Source of the DNA: Acidobacteriota bacterium
Lineage (GTDB): Bacteria; Acidobacteriota; Vicinamibacteria; Marinacidobacterales; SMYC01
Direction of reading: 5' to 3'
DNA: 35,616 nucleotides
NCBI GenBank assembly: GCA_004356105.1
Contig: SMYC01000042.1
Coordinates: forward strand, 1-35,616
Position numbers and translations under genes: made by a program. Position 1 is the stretch's first letter, and every line of letters starts with the position of its first letter. Positions 26,457 to 34,512 of the stretch are shown here, piece by piece. The notes under the pieces were generated by a model. It saw only the letters and a program-made list of their open reading frames with translations, did no database searches and was not told the origin of the DNA.

Positions 26457-26635
26457 CCCTTGGACGGCAGTCTAGCGCGCCTCCGTATCGCTAGCGGGTG
26501 AGAACACACCATCCATGAACGCGACCCTCTCCCAGTCCTTTCAGAAAGATCGAAAAGAGGATGCGACGGCGAAGCTCTCCGTCCTCTTCGTAGAATGCCA
26601 CGACCCAGGACATACAGGCTGGCAAGCTTACATGC
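26449..26635 (-). pseudogene. Duplicated debris: tail of the three-TM gene joined to the tail of the macroglobulin-like gene
   Basis: 26449-26603 aligns almost base for base with 27451-27603 (for example TTGGACGGCAGTCTAGCG and CGCGACCCTCTCCCAGTCCT). Right after it, 26605-26635 matches 28599-28629 at 28 of 31 bases. The debris is therefore a copy of the 27.45-28.63 kb segment with about 1 kb removed between the two parts. No product is expected; the remaining frame ends early and is shifted. Confidence 0.8.
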
Positions 26636-26798
26636 TCTACTCGAACGTTCGCCTTTCGGCCAGCTCAAAAACATGGTCAGCACCGGTCACGATCACGCTA
26701 ACAAAGACGGACGCCCCTCTCAGCTGACGCCCATGGCTGATGCCGAATCCTGTCGTGATACAATTACTGTAGATTCACTTTGAGCTGGTACGATTGTC

Positions 26799-27083
26799 AT
26801 GAGTTCCACACCCGCCGCAGATCTAGGAGCAGAGATACTGGCTCGAACCATCAAGCCTGAAGAGGGCAACCTGCCGGTTGATGCGGCGCGCTCTATATTG
26901 GATTTTCAATTGGCACAGGTTGATTACGATCGGGTGAACGGGCTCGCTGCAAAGGCGCGAGCCGGCACGCTCACCACTGACGAACGCTCCGAATTGGACG
27001 AGTACGAACGGGTCTCGTGTCTCTTGGAGCTGATGCAGTCGAAAGCACGGCTTTCGCTCAAATTGGCTGGGGTTACACCGTAA
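26799..27083 (+). CDS. Small protein, partner-type gene upstream of an HNH nuclease
   Basis: The protein has 94 residues with no signal or membrane segment. The pattern LARTIKPEEGNLPVDAARSI, LAAKARAGTLTTDERSELDE, YERVSCLLELMQSKARLSLK is one I recall from small proteins placed just before HNH endonuclease genes in Cyanobacteria and Planctomycetes-like genomes. Consistent with this, a decayed HNH gene starts 7 bases downstream. The role (immunity, adaptor or regulator) is unknown. A TACAAT hexamer lies about 40 bases before the ATG and could be a -10 box. Confidence 0.72.
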   Translation: MSSTPAADLGAEILARTIKPEEGNLPVDAARSILDFQLAQVDYDRVNGLAAKARAGTLTTDERSELDEYERVSCLLELMQSKARLSLKLAGVTP

Positions 27084-27090
27084 GCTCCGG

Positions 27091-27355
27091 ATGGATGCGG
27101 ACCTTCATGAGCTAGTTCGGACCCGCGCGAATCGCCGTTGCGATCGCGGGGTATTTGCAGGGAAACCACGTTCCTTTGTTCAATCCTCGATAGGACCGTT
27201 GGAGCGACCATTTCCGGTGGGACGGTCCAGTGCTAGCCGCCCGGACCCCTGTCGGTAGAGTTACGGTCGACGTTCTGGCGATCAACCTTCCGTACCGCAT
27301 CGCGCTTCGTGCAGCATTGATTGAAGAAGGCATCTTCCTGCCAGAAGAGACGTGA
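27091..27355 (+). pseudogene. Decayed HNH endonuclease
   Basis: The first frame, from ATG, reads MDADLHELVRTRANRRC, the usual HNH start (normally ...RCEYC). The nuclease core, with E-H-I and the second zinc knuckle, is missing. A second frame then reads PLFNPR, a TAG at 27191, DRWSDHFRWDGPVLAARTPV and ends NLPYRIALRAALIEEGIFLP. These are N- and C-terminal ends of one HNH protein with about 65 residues deleted, a frame change and a stop. The upstream small partner gene is intact. Confidence 0.78.
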
Positions 27356-27473
27356 GCGGGCCGGGACGACCCACCCGTAGTGCGCCAAAACTAGCCGTGT
27401 CGCGTTAGAACAAACGCGAGGCTCAAACCCGGCCAACGTGTTCCCTGGCTCGGAGCATCGCTTGGACGGCAGT

Positions 27474-28412
27474 CTAGCGGGCTTCCGTGTAGCGAGCGGG
27501 TGCGAACACGCCGTTCATCAACGCGACCCTCTCCCAGTCCTTTCCCGAAGATCGAAAGAGCGTGCGACGGCGAAGTTCTCCGTCCTCTTCGTAGAACGCC
27601 ACAGCACTGAAACGCTCCCCAGCAAATGCCGGCAGGACCGCCCTCACAGAGTCCAGGCGCTCCTCGGTGCAGTGCCACCTGCTGAGAAGGCACTCGCGGA
27701 TAGTGATACTGCGCTCCGCTTGGTTGAGCTCGACACGCTCGTCCCAGCCCCCGAGATCGATCGCGATCGCCGCCGTGACTGTGCTCATGAGACCGACGAC
27801 AAAGACGAAGATGACGGCGCACTCGATGAGGGCTTCCTTGATCGAGTGGTCGGGATCTCGCAAGGCGTCGACCATCAGGGACAAGCCAACGACTAGGCAC
27901 AAGATTGAGAACAACAGACCGAACGGAAGAGCCACGTAGCGAAATAAAAAACCGGGGCCTAGCTCTAGAATTACCCCGGAAGAGTCGACTTTAAGGGGAG
28001 CTGGGATGTAGTCGAGCTCGATCGGGTCACTACTGTCTGGACTGTTCCCCGAAGCCGACGCCAAGGTCGTTTGGAAGTCCCATCCTTCGCCACGCCGCGC
28101 GAGGTAGCTATCCAGGCGAAGGTGTTTCTCCGGGTCAGGACAAACAATGACCGTACCGGAGGTTCGTTCCTCCTCGCGATAGGGCAGATTCACGACGGGA
28201 CAGGACAGCTCGTGCACCTCGGTCCCTCTTTCGATCCGCAGTAGGTTCTCGAGGCACTGCGACGAGCGAACTTCCTTGCGGGTTCGGAATTTCTCGCAGT
28301 TGCCGAGCCCAAAGGCGACCAGGATGCCGAACCCAGCGAGAATGAAGAAAAACTCTCCGGCTTGGTTGCCGGACGCATCGCCGAGTCTTCGGCGTGCAGC
28401 TCTTTGTCGCAT
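27474..28412 (-). CDS. Three-TM membrane protein of unknown family, copy 2
   Basis: The protein has 312 residues with the same plan as copy 1 at 17912-18862: one N-terminal hydrophobic segment (FFILAGFGILVAFGLG), a soluble domain with conserved Cys and YREEER, HLRLDSYLARRG, two further hydrophobic segments (about LFRYVALPFGLLFSILCLVV and LIECAVIFVFVVGLM), and the conserved C-terminal domain WDERVELNQAERSITIRECL. Its ATG follows the upstream gene's TAA without a gap (TAAATG), so translation is coupled to the macroglobulin-like gene. This coupling is the only functional clue. It is close enough to copy 1 at DNA level to suggest a fairly recent duplication. Confidence 0.78.
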   Translation of the reverse strand: MRQRAARRRLGDASGNQAGEFFFILAGFGILVAFGLGNCEKFRTRKEVRSSQCLENLLRIERGTEVHELSCPVVNLPYREEERTSGTVIVCPDPEKHLRLDSYLARRGEGWDFQTTLASASGNSPDSSDPIELDYIPAPLKVDSSGVILELGPGFLFRYVALPFGLLFSILCLVVGLSLMVDALRDPDHSIKEALIECAVIFVFVVGLMSTVTAAIAIDLGGWDERVELNQAERSITIRECLLSRWHCTEERLDSVRAVLPAFAGERFSAVAFYEEDGELRRRTLFRSSGKDWERVALMNGVFAPARYTEAR

Positions 28413-31400
28413 TTAACTCGCTGCCATGACAGTGAGAAGGCCTGGGCTCGTGACGCGTTCTTCCTCGAACATGTTGCGCACGCAAACCGCGAAGCGTTGT
28501 CGGCCTTTGATCTTGGACGTGACGACAATGGGCACGACCAGCTCGTTTTTTCCTTCGAAGTCCATGGTGAAGAGCTTTACTTTGCCGCCACCCTCGATCC
28601 AGGCCATACAGGCCGGCAAGCTCACATGCACCAAGTCTCCGGCTCGGTAGCCCTCGGGAAGTGCGATCACCAGGTCAACACGATCGCCAGCTCGAAAGCG
28701 GTCGACTTTTTGGTGGTCTCGATCGCGAAAGCCGATGCGAATGGGGAAAGCGAGCTCAAAGTCGTTCCAGTCGTCTTCCTTGATGCTCGTGATCTCCACG
28801 GCGGCGACGCCTTCGAGAACCTCGATGGACTCGATGGGCTCGTTCAGAGCGTTGGCTTCGGATGCGGGCATTTCCTTGCCGTTGACGCGGAGTCGGCCGG
28901 AGGCTTGCACGAGCCCCGCGGCCCGGAGCTCGATCATCAGCGCGATGGCGGCGACCGAGTCTACCGTCGAGTAGAGGCGACCGTTCTCGTTGAACTGGCG
29001 GGTGACTTGATTGGCGATGCGGATGCCCTGCTCGAAGCGGCCGAGTGCGACCAGGGTGGCCGCGGCGTAGGCCAGGCCCGCTCTCTGGGCGACGCGGTGG
29101 TGATCTCCCGCAAGCCGTACCGTATCGCCAGTGAAGTCGAGTGCAGAAGCTACGAACGTCTCGACCGCCGCCTTGTCGCATCCTTTGCCGGCGTCGCTGG
29201 CCATCGCGGAAGCATCCTCGAGGGAGCGGGCCTCCAATGGCTTGCGGTCCATACCGTGCGCCTCGCCGGCGGTGTTTGCCAGTTGCACTCCGGCCCAGGC
29301 CAGTTGCCTCATACTTTCGGGAACGTCCGAAGCTTTGTGAAGCCTTTGCAGATTCCAGAGATATCGCACGGTCAACCGGCTGTAGTGCTCGAAGATTTCA
29401 TCGTAGTCAGGGTACATGGCAAAGCCTCGCCCCTTCCGGATCATCGTTTCTTCGCGCTCGATTCCGGCACGGACGATCTCCTCGGCGCGGCGTCGATCGC
29501 CGTCGCTCTTGGTCGTCAAGTACATGAACGTCGCGGCGACGAGCTTGGCGGCGGTTTGCTCGCAACATAGGTGGTCGTAGCCCGCGGTGGCCTTGGTCAG
29601 GCAGTCGAAAGACTCCTGAATCGAGGGAAGCACGCGAAGCGTCAAGGCGTTGGCGCTATCTAGTGTGACGTGATCCCCTGCAAGAAGGAGACCGAGCTCC
29701 TTGGCGTAGGATCGAAACCGACCGGGCTCGCCGACGGTGAGCTCGACGCGATCCGTTTCGCCACTGTCCGGGTCTTCGACGGTGGCCACGTAAGTGCCCG
29801 GGGCGACGTCGAGCTCAAGCTCGGCGGGGCTGCTCACCAGCTCGCCGTCGCCTCCGCGGAGCGCAACGGGTTCGCCGTCCCGAGTCAATCGAACCCGGGC
29901 CTGGCCGGATGCGGTCATGGCTCGCACGCGTCCGACGACCTCGTCACCGCGATGCACGGCCGGAGGGAGCTCCAAATCGATGCGGACGGGCTTGTCGACG
30001 GTCACGTTGGCGCTCGCTTCCGTCCAATCGCTTCCGTCGAGCGCGAAGGCTTCTACGGTGAACGTTCCCAACGAATCCCCGACATCTATGACCACTTCCT
30101 TGGCACCATCCACCGGAACGACACCGTAGAAGATGACTTCGGGAAACTCTGAACGCGTGGGTTTTCGAGGGCTCGCCGTCGCGGGGGCTTCCGCACTCAG
30201 CTCATAGACGTCCTCGGTGCCATACCCCGCAACGATAAGACCGCCGGCGTCAGTGGGTATCTCCCCCGCCGCAGGGGCCGCGGGCATGGCCGCGACGTCG
30301 GTGAAGACCCCACCACCCATCATGTCATCGGATTCATCCAGAGCCACGATGTCGTCGAATTCCACGAGAAGGGGCTCGTAAATGACTTTGGTGTCGATGA
30401 AACCCTGGTCCATCCCTTCCGTGGCATCGGCGACCGCGCGCTTCGTCGCGGCTCCCAGGCCGGTAGCGGGTTTATCGGCGGCGGTCAAACGTCGATCCCG
30501 TACGGCGAGAAGCACGGGAACGGACCCCACAGAGCCTTTCGTCGAAAGCTCCACGCGCATCTCTGTACCCGGGCGAAGCGTTTCCGGGACGGACAAGCCG
30601 AGCTCCAGTCGCGGCGGGCGCACAAAGGTGGTGTAGCCTTCGAAGGGTCTCCCAGAAACGACACAGCCGGCGACCACCGTGCATAGCGCGCTAGCGCCTT
30701 CGACGCGGATCGTTTCCCCCGCGACGGCGTCGCCATGTGCGACGGCGGTCGCTTCACCCGTCGTGAGGTCGACGAGGACCAAGTGGAGCGACTCTACGTC
30801 TCTCTTGACATGAAGCTCGAAAGACTCGGACACGAGCTCCTCCACGACAAGAGGCGTCGCGAGGGTGTCGCCTTTACTGAGATAGCCGCCGCGGAGTGGA
30901 AGAGCCTCAGGCTCGGGCATCATGGAGAACAAGAACTCCGTTCCCAGCTCGCTCACGACAGTCGTGTCGCGCTCGCGGGCTCGACTGCCGGGAATGGCCA
31001 CTTCGGCGATGCGCTCCGCGTCTCGAGTCGATAGGAGACGGAGGCGAAAAGGGCCTTCGCCTTTCATCGAGAGCTTGCCGGAGTAGCGGCCAGGCTCATC
31101 CGCCGTGAGTCGCTCCGACGACACTTCGCGTCCCGCATCGACGAGCGCCACTTCGAGCTCTTCATCAAAGGGCATTTGGTAGCTTTCGACGGCCAGCTCG
31201 TAACGGAGCTCGTCGTTTGTTCGATCCAGGTCGTGGGACAAGAGCTCACCCGAAAGCGGCGCCAAGCTATACTCGGCAACAGTGAATCGAACCGCGGTCC
31301 CGATAAGGTCGCCGTCGTCGGTAAGAAGCGAAGCGGTGTAGCTTCCCGGAAGCAGCGTCGAGAATGTATCGACGGCGATGCCTTGCTCGAGCTTCAGCTG

Positions 31401-31775
31401 TCGAGACGTAAGAAGCTCGCCTCCGACTTCCAGGCGCAGTGTAAAATTGTCGCCAGTCGCGCCCGGCACGGCGATGAACAAATACACGGTGTCCTGCTCC
31501 GCGCGATAAAGATCTCGATCGGCAACGATAGTTCCAACGGGTGTGCAGCGCCGCGACTTGGGCGTCAGGATACATCCCGGTAATTCGATGGGACCGCCGA
31601 CGAGAGGCAGCACCCGATGGCTCTTCGCCGGCTCGGCGACGAGCCGCTGCTCGCGCCCAGACTTGGGTACTTTCGATTCGTCGATGAAGGCAAAGTAATG
31701 ACCTAGCGTCATCGCCTCGAATACTTGGATGGCCCGCGCCTCTTCTTCGAACTGCACGTGGATCGGTAGGTTCAT
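28413..31775 (-). CDS. Alpha-2-macroglobulin-like thioester protein without signal peptide
   Basis: The protein has 1120 residues. It has an MG2-type region (VADRDLYRAEQDTVYLFIAV), several Ig-like MG domains, a flexible Gly/Ala/Pro-rich stretch at about 478-530 (MMGGGVFTDVAAMPAAPAAG) in the place of a bait region, an A2M-type domain (VIFYGVVPVDGAKEVVIDVG), and a helical thioester domain with YDHLCCEQTAAKL. Cys737-Cys-Glu-Gln740 fits the thioester C-x-E-Q. A receptor-binding-like domain follows. Bacterial homologues are usually exported lipoproteins that trap proteases; here MNLPIHVQFEEEARAIQVFE is not a signal peptide. AGGAG lies about 8 bases upstream, so the start is well supported. It is coupled (TAAATG) to a membrane protein. 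Confidence 0.85.
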   Translation of the reverse strand: MNLPIHVQFEEEARAIQVFEAMTLGHYFAFIDESKVPKSGREQRLVAEPAKSHRVLPLVGGPIELPGCILTPKSRRCTPVGTIVADRDLYRAEQDTVYLFIAVPGATGDNFTLRLEVGGELLTSRQLKLEQGIAVDTFSTLLPGSYTASLLTDDGDLIGTAVRFTVAEYSLAPLSGELLSHDLDRTNDELRYELAVESYQMPFDEELEVALVDAGREVSSERLTADEPGRYSGKLSMKGEGPFRLRLLSTRDAERIAEVAIPGSRARERDTTVVSELGTEFLFSMMPEPEALPLRGGYLSKGDTLATPLVVEELVSESFELHVKRDVESLHLVLVDLTTGEATAVAHGDAVAGETIRVEGASALCTVVAGCVVSGRPFEGYTTFVRPPRLELGLSVPETLRPGTEMRVELSTKGSVGSVPVLLAVRDRRLTAADKPATGLGAATKRAVADATEGMDQGFIDTKVIYEPLLVEFDDIVALDESDDMMGGGVFTDVAAMPAAPAAGEIPTDAGGLIVAGYGTEDVYELSAEAPATASPRKPTRSEFPEVIFYGVVPVDGAKEVVIDVGDSLGTFTVEAFALDGSDWTEASANVTVDKPVRIDLELPPAVHRGDEVVGRVRAMTASGQARVRLTRDGEPVALRGGDGELVSSPAELELDVAPGTYVATVEDPDSGETDRVELTVGEPGRFRSYAKELGLLLAGDHVTLDSANALTLRVLPSIQESFDCLTKATAGYDHLCCEQTAAKLVAATFMYLTTKSDGDRRRAEEIVRAGIEREETMIRKGRGFAMYPDYDEIFEHYSRLTVRYLWNLQRLHKASDVPESMRQLAWAGVQLANTAGEAHGMDRKPLEARSLEDASAMASDAGKGCDKAAVETFVASALDFTGDTVRLAGDHHRVAQRAGLAYAAATLVALGRFEQGIRIANQVTRQFNENGRLYSTVDSVAAIALMIELRAAGLVQASGRLRVNGKEMPASEANALNEPIESIEVLEGVAAVEITSIKEDDWNDFELAFPIRIGFRDRDHQKVDRFRAGDRVDLVIALPEGYRAGDLVHVSLPACMAWIEGGGKVKLFTMDFEGKNELVVPIVVTSKIKGRQRFAVCVRNMFEEERVTSPGLLTVMAAS

Positions 31776-31887
31776 GGACCTTCTCCTGTCCCGAGTGGTC
31801 GGACAAGCTAAACACGCGGACCCCTCGGGCGAAGGGTTGTCAGATTTTGTGGCTCTAACATAATAATAAGGATAGAAAGGGTGGAGG

Positions 31888-31953
31888 GCTACTGCTTACC
31901 TACAATCGCTTGAAGCAGCGGATTGCCCTCGGTGTCCGGAGATGCCGACGGTA
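31888..31953 (-). pseudogene. Duplicated 3' end of a cytochrome c gene (left repeat)
   Basis: 58 of 66 bases match 33282-33347 in the same orientation. It encodes the residues LPSASPDTEGNPLLQAIVGK and Q before the stop, equivalent to the last residues of the cytochrome c at 33283-33642. No haem motif or start precedes it. With the right copy it brackets the PQQ-like propeller gene. Confidence 0.8.
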
Positions 31954-32018
31954 GACCTAGGCTACAATTCATCGTCAGCCGCACGTACCTAAATCCATTT
32001 AAAAGGGAACACTGCTTC

Positions 32019-33278
32019 ATGAGACAAGTTCGATCGCTTCCGTTGCATTGCATCGCGTTCACATATTTCATCGGGATGATGAGCGCGACGCTATATGGCC
32101 AAGAGCCTTCCGATACATGGCCGCAATTCCGCGGCCCCAACCGCGATAGTCGATATTACGGCCCCGCCTGGCCCGAATCGATCAGCGCCGAACATTTGAA
32201 GCCCACATGGCGAAAGGAATTGGGCCCCGGATACGGGGGCCCGGTCGTGTCGCGCGATAGAGTGTTTGTCAACGAAACGGCCGAGGAGAAGTACGAAGTC
32301 GTGTACGCGCTCGACCGAAAGACGGGCGAGGAAATTTGGCGAACGCAGTGGGAAGGCGCAATGACGGTGAAAGCGATGGGCGCGCGTACCGGCTCTTGGA
32401 TCAAGGGCACGCCGACATTTGACGGCGAGCGCCTTTACGTTTCCGGGATGCGGGACGTGCTCGTTTGCCTCGACGCCGAGACAGGGCGCGAGCTTTGGCG
32501 TGCGGATTTCATGGAGCGATTCGGCGGTCCGATTCCCGAGTACGGATTTATCAGTTCTCCGCTCGTCGTTGGCAATAGCGTTGTCTCAATGGCGGCCGAT
32601 TCCATCGTGAGTGTTGACAAACATACCGGCGTCGGTAGGTGGCGCAACGTCGTGCGCGACGCCTTGGGTCACGGCTCGTATTCCTCGCCCGAATTCGGCG
32701 TTCTGCACGGCCGACCACAAATCATCGCCTCAACGATACCCGCCATGAACGGGCTTGATCCCGAAACCGGCGAAGTGCTTTGGCGTATCGTGATCGACGG
32801 CCAGGCGGAAGGGTTGGTCTTGCCGCCATTCGTCTATGGCGACGGCGTATTTACGAGCTCGCGCGACAGCCAGACCGGCTACTACCCGATCTCCTTCGAC
32901 GACGGCGTCTTTTCAATCGAGCGTGCATGGAGAAACAAAGTCATCGAATATTTATCCTATCCGATCCTGTTCGAGGATCACGCCTACATGCATCTCAAGA
33001 ATCAGCGCATGGCATCCGTGGATTTGAGAACCGGCGAGGGGAAATGGATATCGAGAGAACGACTGGGCATGTACATCAGCCAAATCGTGCAAGGCGACCG
33101 CATCCTGGCGCTCAGCAATGAAGGCGAGCTCATGCTGATTCGCATGAACCCCGAAGGATTAGACATCCTCGAGCGCCGCACGATCGCCGACGTCGAAACC
33201 TGGGGTCACCTGGCGCTGGCCGGCGGCGACATGTACGTGCGAGAGCAGAATGCGATTCAGGCTTATGAATGGAAGTGA
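32019..33278 (+). CDS. Exported PQQ-like beta-propeller protein
   Basis: The protein has 419 residues. A signal peptide (LHCIAFTYFIGMMSATLYGQ) is followed by DTWPQFRGPNRDSRYYG, the usual start of PQQ-like propellers in Planctomycetes, Verrucomicrobia and Acidobacteria. It has repeated blades with the tryptophan-docking pattern: ALDRKTGEEIWRT, CLDAETGRELWRAD, GLDPETGEVLWRI, SVDLRTGEGKWIS. Eight blades are plausible. PQQ-coordinating catalytic residues are not evident, so it may be a scaffold or a noncatalytic propeller (BamB-like shape). A cytochrome c gene is convergent just downstream, suggesting a redox context. AAAGGG lies about 11 bases before the ATG, with earlier in-frame starts overlapping the repeat. 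Confidence 0.8.
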   Translation: MRQVRSLPLHCIAFTYFIGMMSATLYGQEPSDTWPQFRGPNRDSRYYGPAWPESISAEHLKPTWRKELGPGYGGPVVSRDRVFVNETAEEKYEVVYALDRKTGEEIWRTQWEGAMTVKAMGARTGSWIKGTPTFDGERLYVSGMRDVLVCLDAETGRELWRADFMERFGGPIPEYGFISSPLVVGNSVVSMAADSIVSVDKHTGVGRWRNVVRDALGHGSYSSPEFGVLHGRPQIIASTIPAMNGLDPETGEVLWRIVIDGQAEGLVLPPFVYGDGVFTSSRDSQTGYYPISFDDGVFSIERAWRNKVIEYLSYPILFEDHAYMHLKNQRMASVDLRTGEGKWISRERLGMYISQIVQGDRILALSNEGELMLIRMNPEGLDILERRTIADVETWGHLALAGGDMYVREQNAIQAYEWK

Positions 33279-33281
33279 GGC

Positions 33282-33347
33282 GCTACTGCTTACCCAAAAT
33301 CGCTTGTAGCAGCGGAATGCTCTCGGCGTCCGGAGATGCCGATGGAA
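33282..33347 (-). repeat. Right copy of the 66-base direct repeat (3' end of the cytochrome c gene)
   Basis: This is the functional copy, coding for the C-terminus of the cytochrome c. It differs from the left copy at 31888-31953 at eight positions, most changing or keeping similar residues. Confidence 0.8.
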
Positions 33348-33642
33348 GCGACCGGAGGTAGGCGTAGATATTTGCGAGCTTTTGGTCCGAGACTTCCGAT
33401 TGCTGGTAGGGTGGCATTCGCGTGGGGTTGGTCGGATTTCGAAGGTACGTGATGAACCTCCCCTGCCGCATCCGTGGCGGGTTCAATCGGGTGGCGAACC
33501 CGGTTTCACCCGTGTAGCCGTGGCAGCCGTAGCACGTGTACTGCTTGTATAGGGTTTTTCCGTTCTCGGCGTCGCCCTCTAGGGGCGGCTCGGCCTGACT
33601 GCCCCCTATCAGGAGCGCAACGGCAAAGAAGATTCGAATCAC
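33283..33642 (-). CDS. Monohaem c-type cytochrome
   Basis: The protein has 119 residues. A short signal peptide (IRIFFAVALLIGGSQA) is followed by ENGKTLYKQYTCYGCHGYTG with CYGCH (Cys37, Cys40, His41) as the haem-c site. The likely distal Met76 is in NPTRMPPYQ, and the end is IYAYLRSLPSASPDAESIP. It is a periplasmic electron carrier or oxidase/dehydrogenase partner. The GTG start has GGGG about 5 bases upstream and lies 7 bases after the thiamine-diphosphate enzyme remnant on the same strand, suggesting a former operon. It faces the PQQ-like propeller gene, which may donate to it or may only be adjacent. Confidence 0.88.
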   Translation of the reverse strand: MIRIFFAVALLIGGSQAEPPLEGDAENGKTLYKQYTCYGCHGYTGETGFATRLNPPRMRQGRFITYLRNPTNPTRMPPYQQSEVSDQKLANIYAYLRSLPSASPDAESIPLLQAILGKQ

Positions 33643-33649
33643 ATCGCCC

Positions 33650-34072
33650 CTATCCGCGTGGCTGCGTGAGAACGTCGATCATCGCCGGCACGCCGGCTTT
33701 GACCCGTTCGAGTCCGCGCCGGAGCGCTGGGCCGAGTGCGTTGGGGTCCTCGATAGGACCCTCACCGTACATCCCGTAGGCCCGCGCCATCTGGCCGTAG
33801 TCAATGTTTGGATCGGTGATCGTCGTGCCGATATCGGCACGGTCCACACCACGATTGCGCGCCGCGCATTGTTGCTGGAGGTACATGAGCTCCTGATGGT
33901 ACGCGCGGTTGTTGGCCATGATGGTCAGCAGCGGAATCTTGTGATGGACCGCAGTCCACAACACTCCGGGCGCGTAGTTGAGGTCGCCATCGCCTTGGAT
34001 GTTGATGGAGATGCGCCCGTGTTTGCGGTTCGCGAGGGCGGCACGCCGTGACCCTTCTTGCTTTCCGAGCAT
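33650..34072 (-). pseudogene. C-terminal remnant of a thiamine-diphosphate-dependent enzyme (acetolactate synthase-like)
   Basis: About 140 codons remain: ALANRKHGRISINIQGDGDL, then NYAPGVLWTAVHHKIPLLTI with MANNRAYHQE and IDYGQMARAYGMYGEGPI, ending AMIDVLTQPRG. GDG...NN is the thiamine-diphosphate/Mg2+ binding motif. The first two domains of about 400 residues, including the catalytic Glu, are absent. Sequence in the same frame above roughly 34072 no longer looks like the family, although the frame stays open. No enzyme activity is expected. Benzoylformate decarboxylase or another relative is possible. Confidence 0.72.
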
Positions 34073-34512
34073 CAAGCGCGCAGTCGACGTGACGGCGACA
34101 CTGTTTCGCGGGCGTCGACCTTGCTTTTCTTCTTCGTCGCCCGGGGCGCACGAGCCCGCAGTTCCCGCGCCTATTAATAATGACGAACTACAGGCTGGAA
34201 ACGGGGACATGGTAAGGACTGAGGCACCGGCACATGGCGAAAGCCGCCGGTAACAGCTACTCCCCTTACCTACATCTACCGCGCCAGTCCCCGACCCTAT
34301 ACCAGGGCGTTCGTACCGGCGAAGTTGAAGGGCGCGCCGATTGATCTTCTCGTGAGCATCAGCGTGCAATTCGCCATTTATTGAGAAGCCAAAACAAGAG
34401 CCCGACCGACGATAAAGTGGCCCAACCTTAGGTACGCGTGGGTCCGAACCTTCGCCCGCGAGCCGATGCCTACTTGCGACATGTGCTCGTGAGCCCTTTG
34501 GATCGCCCGCGC
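34073..34512. other. Gene-free stretch upstream of the thiamine-enzyme remnant
   Basis: An open minus-strand frame continues through this stretch, but its residues show no domain, and composition is unlike the rest. I see no RNA gene, repeat or clear promoter. It probably replaced the lost 5' part of the thiamine-diphosphate enzyme gene. Confidence 0.4.

Noticed and set aside
28362-29570. A 402-codon plus-strand open frame
   Set aside because: It is fully antisense to the macroglobulin-like gene, has no domain-like sequence and fits the GC-rich shadow pattern.
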